A DNA stretch of 64,000 nt from Lysinibacillus fusiformis (GCF_016925635.1 NZ_CP070490.1:4222001-4286000); one strand, 5' to 3'; shown: positions 44,793 to 53,379, numbered from the stretch's first letter. Translations and numbers: made by a program. The notes: a model not told the origin generated them from the sequence alone.

Positions 44793-45755
44793 ATGCAAAA
44801 AACGAAGCAACCAAAATTCATGAAGGATTTTCTTGTCTATTTAACGACCATCAAAGGAAAGTCTCAGCGTACAAGAAAAGAATATGAATATGACCTGACC
44901 TTATTTTTTCGCTTCCACAAAGCTGTCCAAGAAGATTTGAATATAGAGAATTTAGCTGCCATTGATATTAGCACTATTACAATAGAAGAAATCCGTGAAA
45001 TGACATTAGAGGATCTTTATTTATTCATGGAATATTGTGAGGTACAGCGAGGCAATTCTGCCGCTGCAAGAGCACGAAAAGTGGCGACTTTAAAATCCTT
45101 TTTTAAATATCTAAAAGGCAAACGTCGACTCATTGAGGAAAATCCGGCAGATGAATTAGAGACACCGAAGATAGGCAAAAAAAGACCTATCTATATGAAC
45201 CTCCAGGAAGCTACACAATTTATAGATGGAATTAAGAGCAATCAGGCATCCCCAAGAAATTATTGCATGATGATGTTTTTCTTAAATTTAGGCATTCGTG
45301 TCACTGAGCTATGTCAGCTCAATAAGACATCCATCCAAGGACGTTATTTAACCGTGATTGGGAAGGGCAACAAAGAGCGCACTGTCTATTTAAATGATAG
45401 CTGTATGCAGGCACTTGCTGACTATGAAAACTGTGGGAAGACACCCTATAAAGGAGAAGGCGAGGAGCCCCTTTTTGTATCACAAAAGGGAACACGCTTT
45501 ACACGTCAAACCGTTGCCAAAATCGTTAAACGCATTAATCAGCAGTCAGGTCTTCAAAAAGAACGACTTACGCCACACAAGCTACGTCATACATCCGCGA
45601 CGATGATGTATAAAGCAGGGGCAGATATCCGCAGTTTACAACATATTTTAGGGCATTCTAGTGTCGCAACCACGCAAATTTATACGCATATTGAAGATGA
45701 GCAGCTGCAGCATGTCTTAGAAAATAATCCATTTAATATTGTTCGAGAAAGATGA
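44793..45755 (+). CDS. Tyrosine recombinase, XerC/D-like
   Basis: A 320-residue site-specific recombinase with all active residues: Arg in LGIRVTEL, Lys in GKGNKERT, HKLRH, GHSSVATTQ and Tyr in IYTH. The N-terminal domain contains the SAM-like core fold with YEYDLTLFFRFH. The start at 44793 follows GAGGTGATACGC. Length and motif spacing fit XerC/XerD; it may be an additional Xer, since the chromosomal xerC and xerD usually lie elsewhere. It is preceded by two palindromes that may regulate it. Confidence 0.9.
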   Translation: MQKTKQPKFMKDFLVYLTTIKGKSQRTRKEYEYDLTLFFRFHKAVQEDLNIENLAAIDISTITIEEIREMTLEDLYLFMEYCEVQRGNSAAARARKVATLKSFFKYLKGKRRLIEENPADELETPKIGKKRPIYMNLQEATQFIDGIKSNQASPRNYCMMMFFLNLGIRVTELCQLNKTSIQGRYLTVIGKGNKERTVYLNDSCMQALADYENCGKTPYKGEGEEPLFVSQKGTRFTRQTVAKIVKRINQQSGLQKERLTPHKLRHTSATMMYKAGADIRSLQHILGHSSVATTQIYTHIEDEQLQHVLENNPFNIVRER

Positions 45756-45813
45756 TTTTGCTTTACCTGTATCGAATATATAGAAGAACGCCTAATGAAA
45801 GGGGTAGCTTAGG

Positions 45814-46308
45814 ATGTCAAACGTCAAAGATCATCTCGATGCCACAAGGACACAATTGCTTCAGGAGATTGACACATTAGATGACACAGCCTTTAATAGG
45901 AAACCAGATGTACAAAGCTGGAGTGTAGCACAAATCTGTCATCATCTTGTATTAGTAGAGGAAGCAACGAGAAAAGCCATTGCTTGGGGATTAAAAGCCC
46001 AGGAAAATTCAACGCCTGCTCGAAAAAATGTTCAGCTCATTTTAGATCGGACAAAAAAAATCCAGGCGCCATCGATTGTAGAGCCGACAGAACAACCTTT
46101 TACCGTTCAAGCCATGCAGGATTTACTCGCCACAACAAGAAAGAACCTCCTCGCCTTTTTACAAACAATCGAGGATCCTGAAGTATTAGCTAAGCGCGCT
46201 GTGCAGCACCCAGCTTTGGGAGAATTACCACTCGATCAATGGATTGAAATGGTCTATTTGCACGAGCAACGTCATATCGAGCAATTACAAGAAATCGTTA
46301 GAGAATAG
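45814..46308 (+). CDS. DinB/YfiT-like protein
   Basis: A 164-residue four-helix protein of the DinB_2 group: WSVAQICHHLVLVEEATRK near residue 36 gives the first metal His, and YLHEQRHIEQL near the end gives the two C-terminal ones. Probably a metal-dependent thiol S-transferase or hydrolase. AAAGGGG precedes the ATG at a long distance (11 bases). It lies 58 bases after the recombinase gene and could be co-transcribed. A second DinB-like protein is at 11203 but is not closely similar. Confidence 0.88.
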   Translation: MSNVKDHLDATRTQLLQEIDTLDDTAFNRKPDVQSWSVAQICHHLVLVEEATRKAIAWGLKAQENSTPARKNVQLILDRTKKIQAPSIVEPTEQPFTVQAMQDLLATTRKNLLAFLQTIEDPEVLAKRAVQHPALGELPLDQWIEMVYLHEQRHIEQLQEIVRE

Positions 46309-46385
46309 CAAGTATCAAGGGAATTTGGCCACAAGGGATGAGCTAAATTCCTTTTAATGTTATTCAATTTTTCTATTATAATCTC

Positions 46386-46446
46386 TTGACGTGTCACATA
46401 ATCTGTTATATATTAAATAAAAATAATAACAACTGTTATAAAACAG
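46386..46446 (+). promoter_or_regulatory. Promoter and twin boxes of the first micro-gene
   Basis: TTGACG (46386-46391), 17 bases, TATATT (46409-46414). The -10 region lies in TCTGTTATATATT, identical to the second copy. A second box, CTGTTATAAAACAG (46433-46446), begins 30 bases after the first TGTTATA. Confidence 0.75.
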
Positions 46447-46469
46447 ATTCGTTAGAGGAGGAATTTTAA

Positions 46470-46619
46470 ATGTCAAAGTATCGTGATGGTTATGAATTTT
46501 ATTGTGAAATGTGTGAGCGCTATGGATTAGAAGCAATTTCTTTTCGTTACTATGTACTACAATTATCACAGCAACAACTTTCAGCTTACAATATGCAAGC
46601 AAAACAATTAGGAATTTAA
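46470..46619 (+). CDS. Micro-protein A of a tandem pair, 49 residues
   Basis: A small soluble protein: starts MSKYRDGYEFYCEMCERYGL and ends SQQQLSAYNMQAKQLGI. Strong ribosome site GAGGAGG nine bases before the ATG. The gene at 46837 encodes a clear paralogue with the same pattern YR-x-GYEFY-x2-xCE-x-x-GLE-x-I-x-F-x-YY-x-L-x-LSQ-x-QL-x-AYN-x-QAK. Both have a sigma-A promoter, shared boxes and a terminator. The conserved Cys and aromatic residues suggest a compact helical protein. I do not recognise the family; function unknown. Confidence 0.8.
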   Translation: MSKYRDGYEFYCEMCERYGLEAISFRYYVLQLSQQQLSAYNMQAKQLGI

Positions 46620-46660
46620 AAGGATGTGATTATGACGGAAGCCGCCGTGAATATTTTATG

Positions 46661-46698
46661 AAAAGCCCAGCCATACTAAATAAAATGGTCTGGGCTTT
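46661..46698 (+). terminator. Terminator after micro-gene A
   Basis: A 13-base stem AAAGCCCAGCCAT / ATGGTCTGGGCTTT with one G-U. The 40 bases between the gene and this hairpin hold a nine-codon frame (ATG at 46632) after AGGATGTG, too short to judge. Confidence 0.8.
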
Positions 46699-46730
46699 CG
46701 TGATTTCAGTAAGAAATTTCAGATAATTTA

Positions 46731-46790
46731 TTGACAAGTATCGCAGTCTGTTATATATTTTTAAACAAATAATATTTCTGTTATATAACA
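46731..46790 (+). promoter_or_regulatory. Promoter and twin boxes of the second micro-gene
   Basis: TTGACA (46731-46736), 17 bases, TATATT (46754-46759). TCTGTTATATATT covers the -10 as in copy A. A perfect palindrome TGTTATATAACA (46779-46790) begins 30 bases after the first TGTTATA, the same spacing as in copy A. Confidence 0.8.
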
Positions 46791-46836
46791 AAATAAACTA
46801 GACGTATAGTAACGAATGTGAAAGGAAGTTATGAGG

Positions 46837-47007
46837 ATGACAGATTATCGAGAAGGTTATGAATTTTATCGCCAAGTTTGTGAGGAGCATGGGCTAGAGC
46901 CTATTAATTTTCACTATTACATTTTAAATTTATCGCAAGAGCAGTTAGATGCCTACAACAAGCAGGCGAAATCAACAGGGGGTTCAATTGAATATGAGGT
47001 CTCTTAA
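46837..47007 (+). CDS. Micro-protein B of a tandem pair, 56 residues
   Basis: Paralogue of the 49-residue protein at 46470, about half its residues identical (YREGYEFYRQVCEEHGLE, then LSQEQLDAYNKQAKS). It has a C-terminal extension GGSIEYEVS. AAAGGAAG precedes; the ATG at 46831 is an alternative in-frame start two codons earlier. Own promoter and terminator. The duplication includes regulatory DNA, so the pair is probably under the same regulator. No known function. Confidence 0.8.
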   Translation: MTDYREGYEFYRQVCEEHGLEPINFHYYILNLSQEQLDAYNKQAKSTGGSIEYEVS

Positions 47008-47012
47008 CATCT

Positions 47013-47051
47013 AAAATGCCTTACTTCCTATGTGGGACAGTAAGGCATTTT
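47013..47051 (+). terminator. Terminator after micro-gene B
   Basis: A 13-bp perfect stem AAAATGCCTTACT / AGTAAGGCATTTT with a 13-base loop. Confidence 0.82.
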
Positions 47052-47267
47052 ACTTTAACAAAAATTTTACATAACATCAAAACGCAAAATATAAAACTTT
47101 AATGTTTTGTATTAAAAAGATAAATAGCCTAAATAAACTATTTACATTAGTTCAAAAGTATCAAAAAACTATATTTTTAGACAATTTCAAGGTGTTAATA
47201 TCCACTAAATTTTGTCTGTTTTATTAAAAACTATCAAATGTAGCTTTGAATGTTTTTGAGATTTGGG

Positions 47268-47297
47268 TTGAATTAACTGCTTTTCTAAGACTATAAT
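47268..47297 (+). promoter_or_regulatory. Promoter of the PAS-GGDEF-EAL gene
   Basis: TTGAAT (47268-47273), 18 bases, TATAAT (47292-47297). The leader of about 95 bases has some pairing potential (GGGCGA...TCGC), but I could not match it to a known riboswitch. The 200 bases before the promoter show nothing definite. Confidence 0.65.
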
Positions 47298-47398
47298 ATA
47301 ATTACATAAAAAAGGGCGATATACCACAACTTTATACCTCGCTGTAAGATAAAGCAAAAGTACCAAACCCTTCATATTTTAATGAATGGAGAATGAAA

Positions 47399-49117
47399 AT
47401 GATGAATATCACGCCTAGTAGTATTAATCAAATGAACTACAGTCTAAAAGAATTACAAGATATCTTTTCCGCCATGAATAGTTCCATCATTGTAGCGATT
47501 ACAGATCGCACCGGAAAAATTACTTTTGTTAATGATCATTTTTGTAAAATTTCCAAGTATACGCGTGAAGAATTAGTTGGCCAAGATCACCGTTTACTAA
47601 ATTCAGGCTTTCATCCTAAATCTTTCTTTAGAGAGATGTGGAAAACAATCGGTAATGGCGATATGTGGAATGGCGAGGTGTGCAATCGTGCGAAAGATGG
47701 CAGTTTATATTGGGTGAAAACAACGATTATCCCGTTCCTAGATGAAAAGGGAAAGCCTTATCAATATATTGCCATTCGCGTAGATATTACAGCGCAAAAG
47801 GACATTAAAAAAATTACTCACATTGCCTATCATGATGAACTAACAGGGCTACCAAATCGTCGCAAATTAGAACAGCGTTTAGAAAATGAATTTCATCAAT
47901 CTCGACGTACAGGAGAGAAGTTTGCGTTATTTTTCATTGATGTGAATCGTTTCAAACACATTAACGACGGACTTGGGCATATTATCGGCGATATGTTTTT
48001 AGTGGAAATGTCGAATCGTCTGCGCAATATTGATCATACATCAAATTCTTTCTATCGCCACAATAGCGATGAATTTGTCATGATTTTAAATGACGTCAGT
48101 CGCATTGAGGAAATGGCTAAGGAAATTATTAGCGTCTTCAATGAAAGCTTTATTGTCGACACCTATGAATTTTATGCAAGTATCAGCATCGGCATCAGTA
48201 TATTCCCAGATCATGCAAACTCCGTAGAAGAATTATTGAAAAACGCAGATATTGCTATGTATGCAGCAAAATCTACACGAGGCAATCAATATCGCCTGTA
48301 TCGTGACAATATGGATGAGGCCAATGATAAATGGCTTTTATTAGAAACGAAATTACATCAAGCATTAAAACAGGATCGTCTAGAATTACATTATCAGCCT
48401 AAAATAGACCTAAAAACAGATTCTGTCATTGGTATGGAGGCATTGCTACGCTGGTACGACCCTGAATTAGGGCATATTCCGCCAGATCGTTTTATTCCAT
48501 TTGCGGAGGATTGCGGACTGATTAATGATATCGGTGTCTGGGTTTTACGTAAAGCATGTGCACAAGCTCGTCTTTGGAATGAATCACATGAATTATCCTT
48601 GCGAGTAGCCGTGAATATTTCGCCCATTCATATTAGCATAGGTGGCTTTGTTGATATGGTGCGTGGTGTCATTGCAGAAACAGGCATTGACCCTAATTTA
48701 TTAGAAATTGAAATTACCGAGATGAGTATGCTTGATTATACGGAAGATTTAATTGATACAATCAAGCAATTACGAGCACTGGGTATTACTATTTCATTAG
48801 ATGATTTCGGGACGGGCTATTCATCGCTAAACTACTTAAAAAAATTCCCGGTGGATGTGCTTAAAATAGATCGTGCCTTTGTCCGTGATATCGTGCCTGA
48901 AAAATCGGGAATCGCCATGATTTCGGCCATGATTTCATTAGCCCATGCCTTAAACCTACAAGTAGTAGCTGAGGGTGTGGAGGAGGAAGCTGAATTAAAC
49001 GTACTGCGTGAGCACGGCTGTGAATATGTGCAGGGCTATTATTTCAGTAAGCCTTTATCGGTAGGAGATTTTACGAATCTCATTGTTAATTCTGTCACAA
49101 ATAAATCCAGTTATTAA
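47399..49117 (+). CDS. PAS-GGDEF-EAL cyclic-di-GMP enzyme
   Basis: A 572-residue soluble signalling protein. PAS domain about 15-135 (FVNDHFCKISKYTREELVGQ), GGDEF domain about 140-300, EAL domain about 310-565. The GGDEF signature is NSDEF (RHNSDEFVMI), so cyclase activity is doubtful though GTP binding may remain. The EAL domain keeps EALLRW, VNIS, EITE, DDFGTGYSS, KIDRAFV, AEGVE and QGYYFSKP, so it should hydrolyse c-di-GMP. The start at 47399 has GGAG seven bases upstream. A stand-alone gene; it probably lowers c-di-GMP in response to the PAS input. Confidence 0.93.
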   Translation: MMNITPSSINQMNYSLKELQDIFSAMNSSIIVAITDRTGKITFVNDHFCKISKYTREELVGQDHRLLNSGFHPKSFFREMWKTIGNGDMWNGEVCNRAKDGSLYWVKTTIIPFLDEKGKPYQYIAIRVDITAQKDIKKITHIAYHDELTGLPNRRKLEQRLENEFHQSRRTGEKFALFFIDVNRFKHINDGLGHIIGDMFLVEMSNRLRNIDHTSNSFYRHNSDEFVMILNDVSRIEEMAKEIISVFNESFIVDTYEFYASISIGISIFPDHANSVEELLKNADIAMYAAKSTRGNQYRLYRDNMDEANDKWLLLETKLHQALKQDRLELHYQPKIDLKTDSVIGMEALLRWYDPELGHIPPDRFIPFAEDCGLINDIGVWVLRKACAQARLWNESHELSLRVAVNISPIHISIGGFVDMVRGVIAETGIDPNLLEIEITEMSMLDYTEDLIDTIKQLRALGITISLDDFGTGYSSLNYLKKFPVDVLKIDRAFVRDIVPEKSGIAMISAMISLAHALNLQVVAEGVEEEAELNVLREHGCEYVQGYYFSKPLSVGDFTNLIVNSVTNKSSY

Positions 49118-49179
49118 TTGCTATTCCTGAATGATTTTGCTAAAGTGGGATAAAGTAAAACTGTTAACATGATAGACCA

Positions 49180-49420
49180 TTTGATGATGTGGCCAAGTAA
49201 GTAAGAATTGTGAAACAGAAAATATAGCAACTGCTGAGAGCTATATCACCGCTTCTTGACTGAACACCTACCACGGAGATGTTATGCAAACATAACCGAG
49301 TCGTTTTCGTTACCAAACGTGAGAGGGCTTTAAGTTCTGCTTAAAGCTAAATCAAGGTGGTACCACGTCATTCCAGCACAAAGACGTCCTTATTCAGAGG
49401 ACAGCTTTGTGCTTTTTTTC
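49180..49420 (+). promoter_or_regulatory. T-box riboswitch (proline)
   Basis: The T-box sequence AAGGTGGTACCACG (49354-49367) is followed by a terminator: stem 49376-49390 / 49398-49412 with a two-base internal loop, then TTTTTTT. The specifier is probably the CCT in ACACCTACC, a proline codon followed by A, matching the proS gene behind it. The 5' edge is approximate. Confidence 0.88.
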
Positions 49421-49485
49421 TTGCTTCAGCTAAATCTTCATACGGGTTGAACAAGTATTCATTTAACAAAATAGGAGGAGAACAC

Positions 49486-50922
49486 ATGTCAAAACAACTA
49501 GAAGATTTTTCGAAATGGTATATCGAGACCATCCAAAAAGCCGATTTAATGGATTATACACCTGTTCGTGGTTGTATTGCGTTTAAGCCAGATGGCTACG
49601 AAATTTGGGAGCATATTCAGGAGGAAATGGATCGTCGCTTTAAAGAGACAGGACATCGTAATGCCTATTTCCCAATGCTGATTCCTGAATCCTTCTTCCA
49701 AAAGGAAAAGGATCATATTGAAGGATTCTCACCTGAGCTTCCTTGGGTAACTGAGGCAGCAGGAGAACAACTAGAAGAACGGCTAGCCCTTCGTCCAACA
49801 TCTGAGACGATGATTGGGCATCTTTACTCTAATTGGATTAAAAGCTACCGGGACCTACCAGTGCTAATCAATCAATGGGCAAATGTCTTCCGTTGGGAAA
49901 AGAAAACACTGCCTTTTATTCGTACCTCTGAATTTTTATGGCAAGAGGGGCATACAGCACACGTAGATGAAGCAGATGCTCGTCAGGAAACAATGCAAAT
50001 GCTCGAAATTTATAAAGAAGTGGTGGAACAAGTGCTAGCAATTCCTGTCTATGATGGACAAAAAACCCCTTCTGAGCGTTTCGCAGGGGCTGTCGATACG
50101 TACTCTATTGAGGCGATGATGAAAAACGGCAAGGCTGTGCAAGCAGGAACATCGCATTATTTAGGAACAAAATTTGCAGAAGCCTTTAACATCAAGTATT
50201 TAAATAAAGCGAACCAGCATGAATATGTTCACACAACATCTTGGGGTACATCTACACGCTTAATTGGTTCAGTTATTATGGTGCATGGTGATGAGCAGGG
50301 ACTTGTTTTACCTCCACGCATCGCGCCAACGCAAGTCGTTTTAATTCCAGTAGGGCCATGGAAAAAGAACCCTCAAATTATGGAGCATTTAGATGAGATT
50401 TTTGCTGCCTTAAAAGCGAAGGGGATTCGTGTACGTCTGGATGACTCGGACCAATCACCAGGCTTCAAATTCAATGAATGGGAGCTAAAAGGGGTACCTG
50501 TACGTGTTGAATTAGGGCCACGTGACCTAGAAAACAAGCAAGCTTTACTGAAAGCTCGTGATGAAGAGGAAAAACGAACAGTCGATTTAGCTACAATTAT
50601 CACAGCTATTGAAGAAGAATTAATGACTATGCAAACACGCTTACTAGAAAAAGCTCGTCAATTCCGTGAAGCAAACGCTCATACGACGATTGACACACTT
50701 CCACAATTACAACAGCATATTGACACAGCTAAAGACAATGGCACAATCCCAGGCTGGGTACTTGCTGGATGGTGTGGAGAGGATGCGTGCGAGGAAAAAG
50801 TGAAGGAAGAAACAAAATACACATCTCGCAATATTCCATTTAATCCACCAACAACGAAAACAACATGTATTGGCTGTGGAAACAAAGCAAAACATACAGT
50901 TTGGTTTGCACAAGCTTATTAA
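49486..50922 (+). CDS. proS: Prolyl-tRNA synthetase, archaeal/eukaryotic type
   Basis: A 478-residue class II synthetase. Motif 2 and 3 regions: LALRPTSETMIGHLYSNWIK and FRWEKKTLPFIRTSEFLWQEG (in parts), with no insertion (editing) domain between motifs 2 and 3. The C-terminal zinc-like domain has WCGEDACEEKVKEE and TTCIGCGNKAKHTVWF, ending in Y as usual for this type. The standard Bacillus ProRS is of the bacterial type with an editing insert, so this may be a second enzyme. The start follows AGGAGGAGAACAC. Controlled by a T-box. Confidence 0.95.
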   Translation: MSKQLEDFSKWYIETIQKADLMDYTPVRGCIAFKPDGYEIWEHIQEEMDRRFKETGHRNAYFPMLIPESFFQKEKDHIEGFSPELPWVTEAAGEQLEERLALRPTSETMIGHLYSNWIKSYRDLPVLINQWANVFRWEKKTLPFIRTSEFLWQEGHTAHVDEADARQETMQMLEIYKEVVEQVLAIPVYDGQKTPSERFAGAVDTYSIEAMMKNGKAVQAGTSHYLGTKFAEAFNIKYLNKANQHEYVHTTSWGTSTRLIGSVIMVHGDEQGLVLPPRIAPTQVVLIPVGPWKKNPQIMEHLDEIFAALKAKGIRVRLDDSDQSPGFKFNEWELKGVPVRVELGPRDLENKQALLKARDEEEKRTVDLATIITAIEEELMTMQTRLLEKARQFREANAHTTIDTLPQLQQHIDTAKDNGTIPGWVLAGWCGEDACEEKVKEETKYTSRNIPFNPPTTKTTCIGCGNKAKHTVWFAQAY

Positions 50923-50945
50923 TGAACAAAGCCGTATGAACAGAA

Positions 50946-50979
50946 AGCCCGAACCATGATGTAATTAGTTCGGGTTTTT
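50946..50979. terminator. Terminator of proS
   Basis: An 8-bp stem GCCCGAAC / GTTCGGGT followed by TTTT; symmetrical enough to serve the converging Nudix gene. Confidence 0.75.
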
Positions 50980-51425
50980 CATGTTTAGATGGTGAACAAT
51001 AATATCCTGTGCTTTCTTAACATGATGAGAAGGTAATGCATCTAAAGAAAAATAGTTTAACGCTAAGCTTTCACCATCTAACGCGGATAGTTGCCCATTT
51101 ACCTGTTCAGCTAAAAAGACCGCTGTTACGCCAAAGACCTCATCCCCATTTGGATATTTAAAATAATCCTGATGACCTGATAATATGGTTAAAAGCTGAA
51201 GATTACTTGCACGTAATCTTGTCTCTTCGTATAATTCTCGTTTCGCTGTTTCTTCAAGCGTTTCTCCTGGCTCCATAGCTCCTCCAGGTAGCCCCACATT
51301 TTATTATCAGAACGAAATTGCAGGAGGACTTCTCTTTCCTCATTTAATACAATGACGGTAGAACCTACTAATATAATAGGCATTGATCCAACTAATTGTC
51401 TTAATTTGGTTACATAATCACTCAT
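50965..51425 (-). pseudogene. Nudix hydrolase with a one-base frameshift
   Basis: Two overlapping minus-strand frames together make one Nudix protein of about 150 residues. The first frame gives MSDYVTKLRQLVGSMPIILV to NKMWG; the second continues LPGGAMEPGETLEETAKREL then YEETRL, the Nudix box. The join lies in a run of four G (51292-51295 on the plus strand as CCCC); five G would restore the frame. So a single G was lost in a homopolymer, or the read has an error. Probable substrate: a nucleoside diphosphate derivative. Confidence 0.88.
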
Positions 51426-51664
51426 AGTGCACCCTCCGTTTCTTGCAATCTATCTAAACCTTAACAGATATCGCCAAATTCTCATCATGATTGTGATAAA
51501 ATGAAGGGGCGTTTGTTCCTGAAAATTTCCTAAAGCAATAGGAGTATAAATGACAACATTACAATGATTTGTCGATCACTACCTCGATATTAAAATCAAG
51601 GATTGCCAGCTATTCAAATGGAGGACGCTCTAATAGAAGATGAACAGTACAAGGAGACAAGGAA

Positions 51665-52351
51665 ATGACCAACACAACCGACTGGAAACAGAATGCACAA
51701 AATCATACATTTATTGCTTCGTTTAGTGGTGGCAAGGATAGTGTTTTAGCTTTATATAAAGCATCACAGGTGGGCCAAGCAATGGGACTCATTGTGATGT
51801 TGGAAGAAGAAGGGAAACGTTCAAGGTCCCATGGGATGCCACCTGAGCTTATCCAGGCACAAGCTGACTCTATTGGGCTGCCAGTCTATATAGCTGCGGC
51901 AAGTTGGGCCGATTATGAAGAAGTATTTGTAGGACTCTTAGAAAATGCAAAGCAGCAAGGGGCAGAGGTATTAGTGACAGGAGACTTAGATATGCCTGCG
52001 CATGGCTGCTGGCATGATGAAGTCACTAAAAGGGTTGGTTTAAAGCTAGGCATGCCATTATGGGAGATGAACCATCGAGAGGCTGTCGATGAATTTATGA
52101 ACCTAGGCTTTGTCACAATGATTGTCACGGTCAACATATCCTTAGGCATGACGGAGGACGATTTAGGACGTGTGCTTACCCCTGAATATGTAAAGGAGCT
52201 TGAAGCCCGGAATATCGATCCTTGCGGTGAAGGGGGAGAATTCCATACAACCGTCATTGATGGGCCACTTTTCCGGCAGCCAATTGCGGTGCGCAAATGT
52301 TCCATTATAAGAGATGGAGACTACGCATTCTTACCTTTAGAACTGGCATAA
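51665..52351 (+). CDS. Dph6-related ATP pyrophosphatase
   Basis: A 228-residue N-type ATP pyrophosphatase (DUF71 family). P-loop SFSGGKDSVLAL near residue 20; LVTGDLDMPAHG; the C-terminal signature NIDPCGEGGEFHT. Eukaryotic Dph6 completes diphthamide, which bacteria lack, so the bacterial branch must act on another substrate, possibly in B12 or a modified peptide. AAGGAGACAAGGA precedes the ATG. It stands alone with a terminator after it. In the 240 bases upstream a five-codon frame after AATAGGAG (51551) may be a remnant. Confidence 0.88.
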   Translation: MTNTTDWKQNAQNHTFIASFSGGKDSVLALYKASQVGQAMGLIVMLEEEGKRSRSHGMPPELIQAQADSIGLPVYIAAASWADYEEVFVGLLENAKQQGAEVLVTGDLDMPAHGCWHDEVTKRVGLKLGMPLWEMNHREAVDEFMNLGFVTMIVTVNISLGMTEDDLGRVLTPEYVKELEARNIDPCGEGGEFHTTVIDGPLFRQPIAVRKCSIIRDGDYAFLPLELA

Positions 52352-52379
52352 ATGAAGATACAAATGAATAATTAACTTC

Positions 52380-52412
52380 AAGTACAAAGGTTCTTGCCTC
52401 TGTACTTTTTTG
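52380..52412 (+). terminator. Terminator
   Basis: An imperfect stem AAGTACAAAGG / CCTCTGTACTT (one mismatch), then T run. Confidence 0.75.
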
Positions 52413-52472
52413 TATTTCGGCTAATTCTACCTTGTACGTATAGAACCCCTATCGCTTTGTCCAAAATAATAA

Positions 52473-52521
52473 TTGACTGGACACTATTTGGTGTCATATA
52501 ATTAAGACACCAATCAGTGTC
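52473..52521 (+). promoter_or_regulatory. Promoter with two ArsR operators
   Basis: TTGACT (52473-52478), 18 bases, TATAAT (52497-52502). Two perfect inverted repeats GACAC-N6-GTGTC lie at 52480-52495 (in the spacer) and 52506-52521 (at the start site), 26 bases apart. Confidence 0.85.
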
Positions 52522-52542
52522 CTATTAGAAAGGGTGGTGGTT

Positions 52543-52869
52543 TTGAATAACAATCATCAAGAGCGTGACGTTTATGTAGCCATTGCTGACCCAACTAGAC
52601 GAAAGTTGATCCGTTTATTAGCTGAGGTAGATGAGTTACCGCTTCACGAATTAACCGCTCAATTTGACATGGGGCGTACCGCTGTTTCGAAACATTTAGC
52701 CATCCTGAAAGATGCAGGCCTTGTCATTGCTCGTAAGGAAGGGAGAGAGACGAGGTATCGTTTGAATGCAGCTCCATTGAAAGAAATACAAGATTGGGTA
52801 TCGTTTTATGAAGGATTTTGGAAAGAAAGAATCGCGAAATTACATCTTTTATTGGAGGAAAAAAAATGA
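52543..52869 (+). CDS. ArsR-family repressor (SdpR-like)
   Basis: A 108-residue winged-helix regulator: VAIADPTRRKLIRLLAEVDE, the recognition helix GRTAVSKHLAILKDAGLV and wing RKEGRETRYRL (in order). No metal-binding Cys. The TTG at 52543 is favoured by AAAGGG eight bases upstream; GTG codons at 52534 and 52537 are alternatives. Its stop overlaps the start of the SRPBCC gene (ATGA). Probably autorepressed through the GACAC-N6-GTGTC sites. Confidence 0.9.
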   Translation: MNNNHQERDVYVAIADPTRRKLIRLLAEVDELPLHELTAQFDMGRTAVSKHLAILKDAGLVIARKEGRETRYRLNAAPLKEIQDWVSFYEGFWKERIAKLHLLLEEKK

Positions 52870-53276
52870 AACCAGATGTATCATTAGATTTTAAATTTAC
52901 AAGCTCCATCGAACAGGTATGGCATGCTTTAACTGATTCAGACACGCTAGCAAAATGGATATGGAGCAATGACTTCCAACCAGTTGTAGGGCATAAATTC
53001 CAATTCCGTGCTGAACCAAATGAATGGTGGGACGGCATTGTAGACTGTGAGGTGCTGGAAATAGAAGAGCCTCACAAATTATCTTATACTTGGACAAGTG
53101 CTGGTGAGACAACGACAGTTACATGGACATTAACACAGGAAGCAGATGGCTCGACTCAGCTTCATCTAGATCAAGGTGGCTTCAGCGAAGAAACAAAGGC
53201 ACGTCAAGGGGCAATCGAGGGCGCAACATATGCTTGGACAAATATGAGTGCGCAGCTTGAAAAAGTATTAGCTTAG
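52866..53276 (+). CDS. SRPBCC (AHSA1-like) domain protein
   Basis: A 136-residue START-like/AHSA1 protein with a hydrophobic ligand cavity: DFKFTSSIEQVWHALTDSD at the start and YTWTSAGETTTVTWTLTQEA, then a C-terminal helix. Such proteins often partner ArsR regulators and bind or modify hydrophobic compounds. GGAGG lies seven bases before the ATG. Translationally coupled to the ArsR gene. Ligand unknown. Confidence 0.92.
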   Translation: MKPDVSLDFKFTSSIEQVWHALTDSDTLAKWIWSNDFQPVVGHKFQFRAEPNEWWDGIVDCEVLEIEEPHKLSYTWTSAGETTTVTWTLTQEADGSTQLHLDQGGFSEETKARQGAIEGATYAWTNMSAQLEKVLA

Positions 53277-53379
53277 TGTAAATTAAATGACAAAAAGGAG
53301 AGCGCAATTCCGTAGCAAGAATTGTGTTCTTTCATTTTCAGTCAAATCTTTTAATTTTCTTAAATGGAAGGATAACTAA

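Noticed and set aside
47300-47398. Cyclic-di-GMP riboswitch before the PAS-GGDEF-EAL gene
   Set aside because: The leader does not contain the conserved GEMM type I or II sequence elements.
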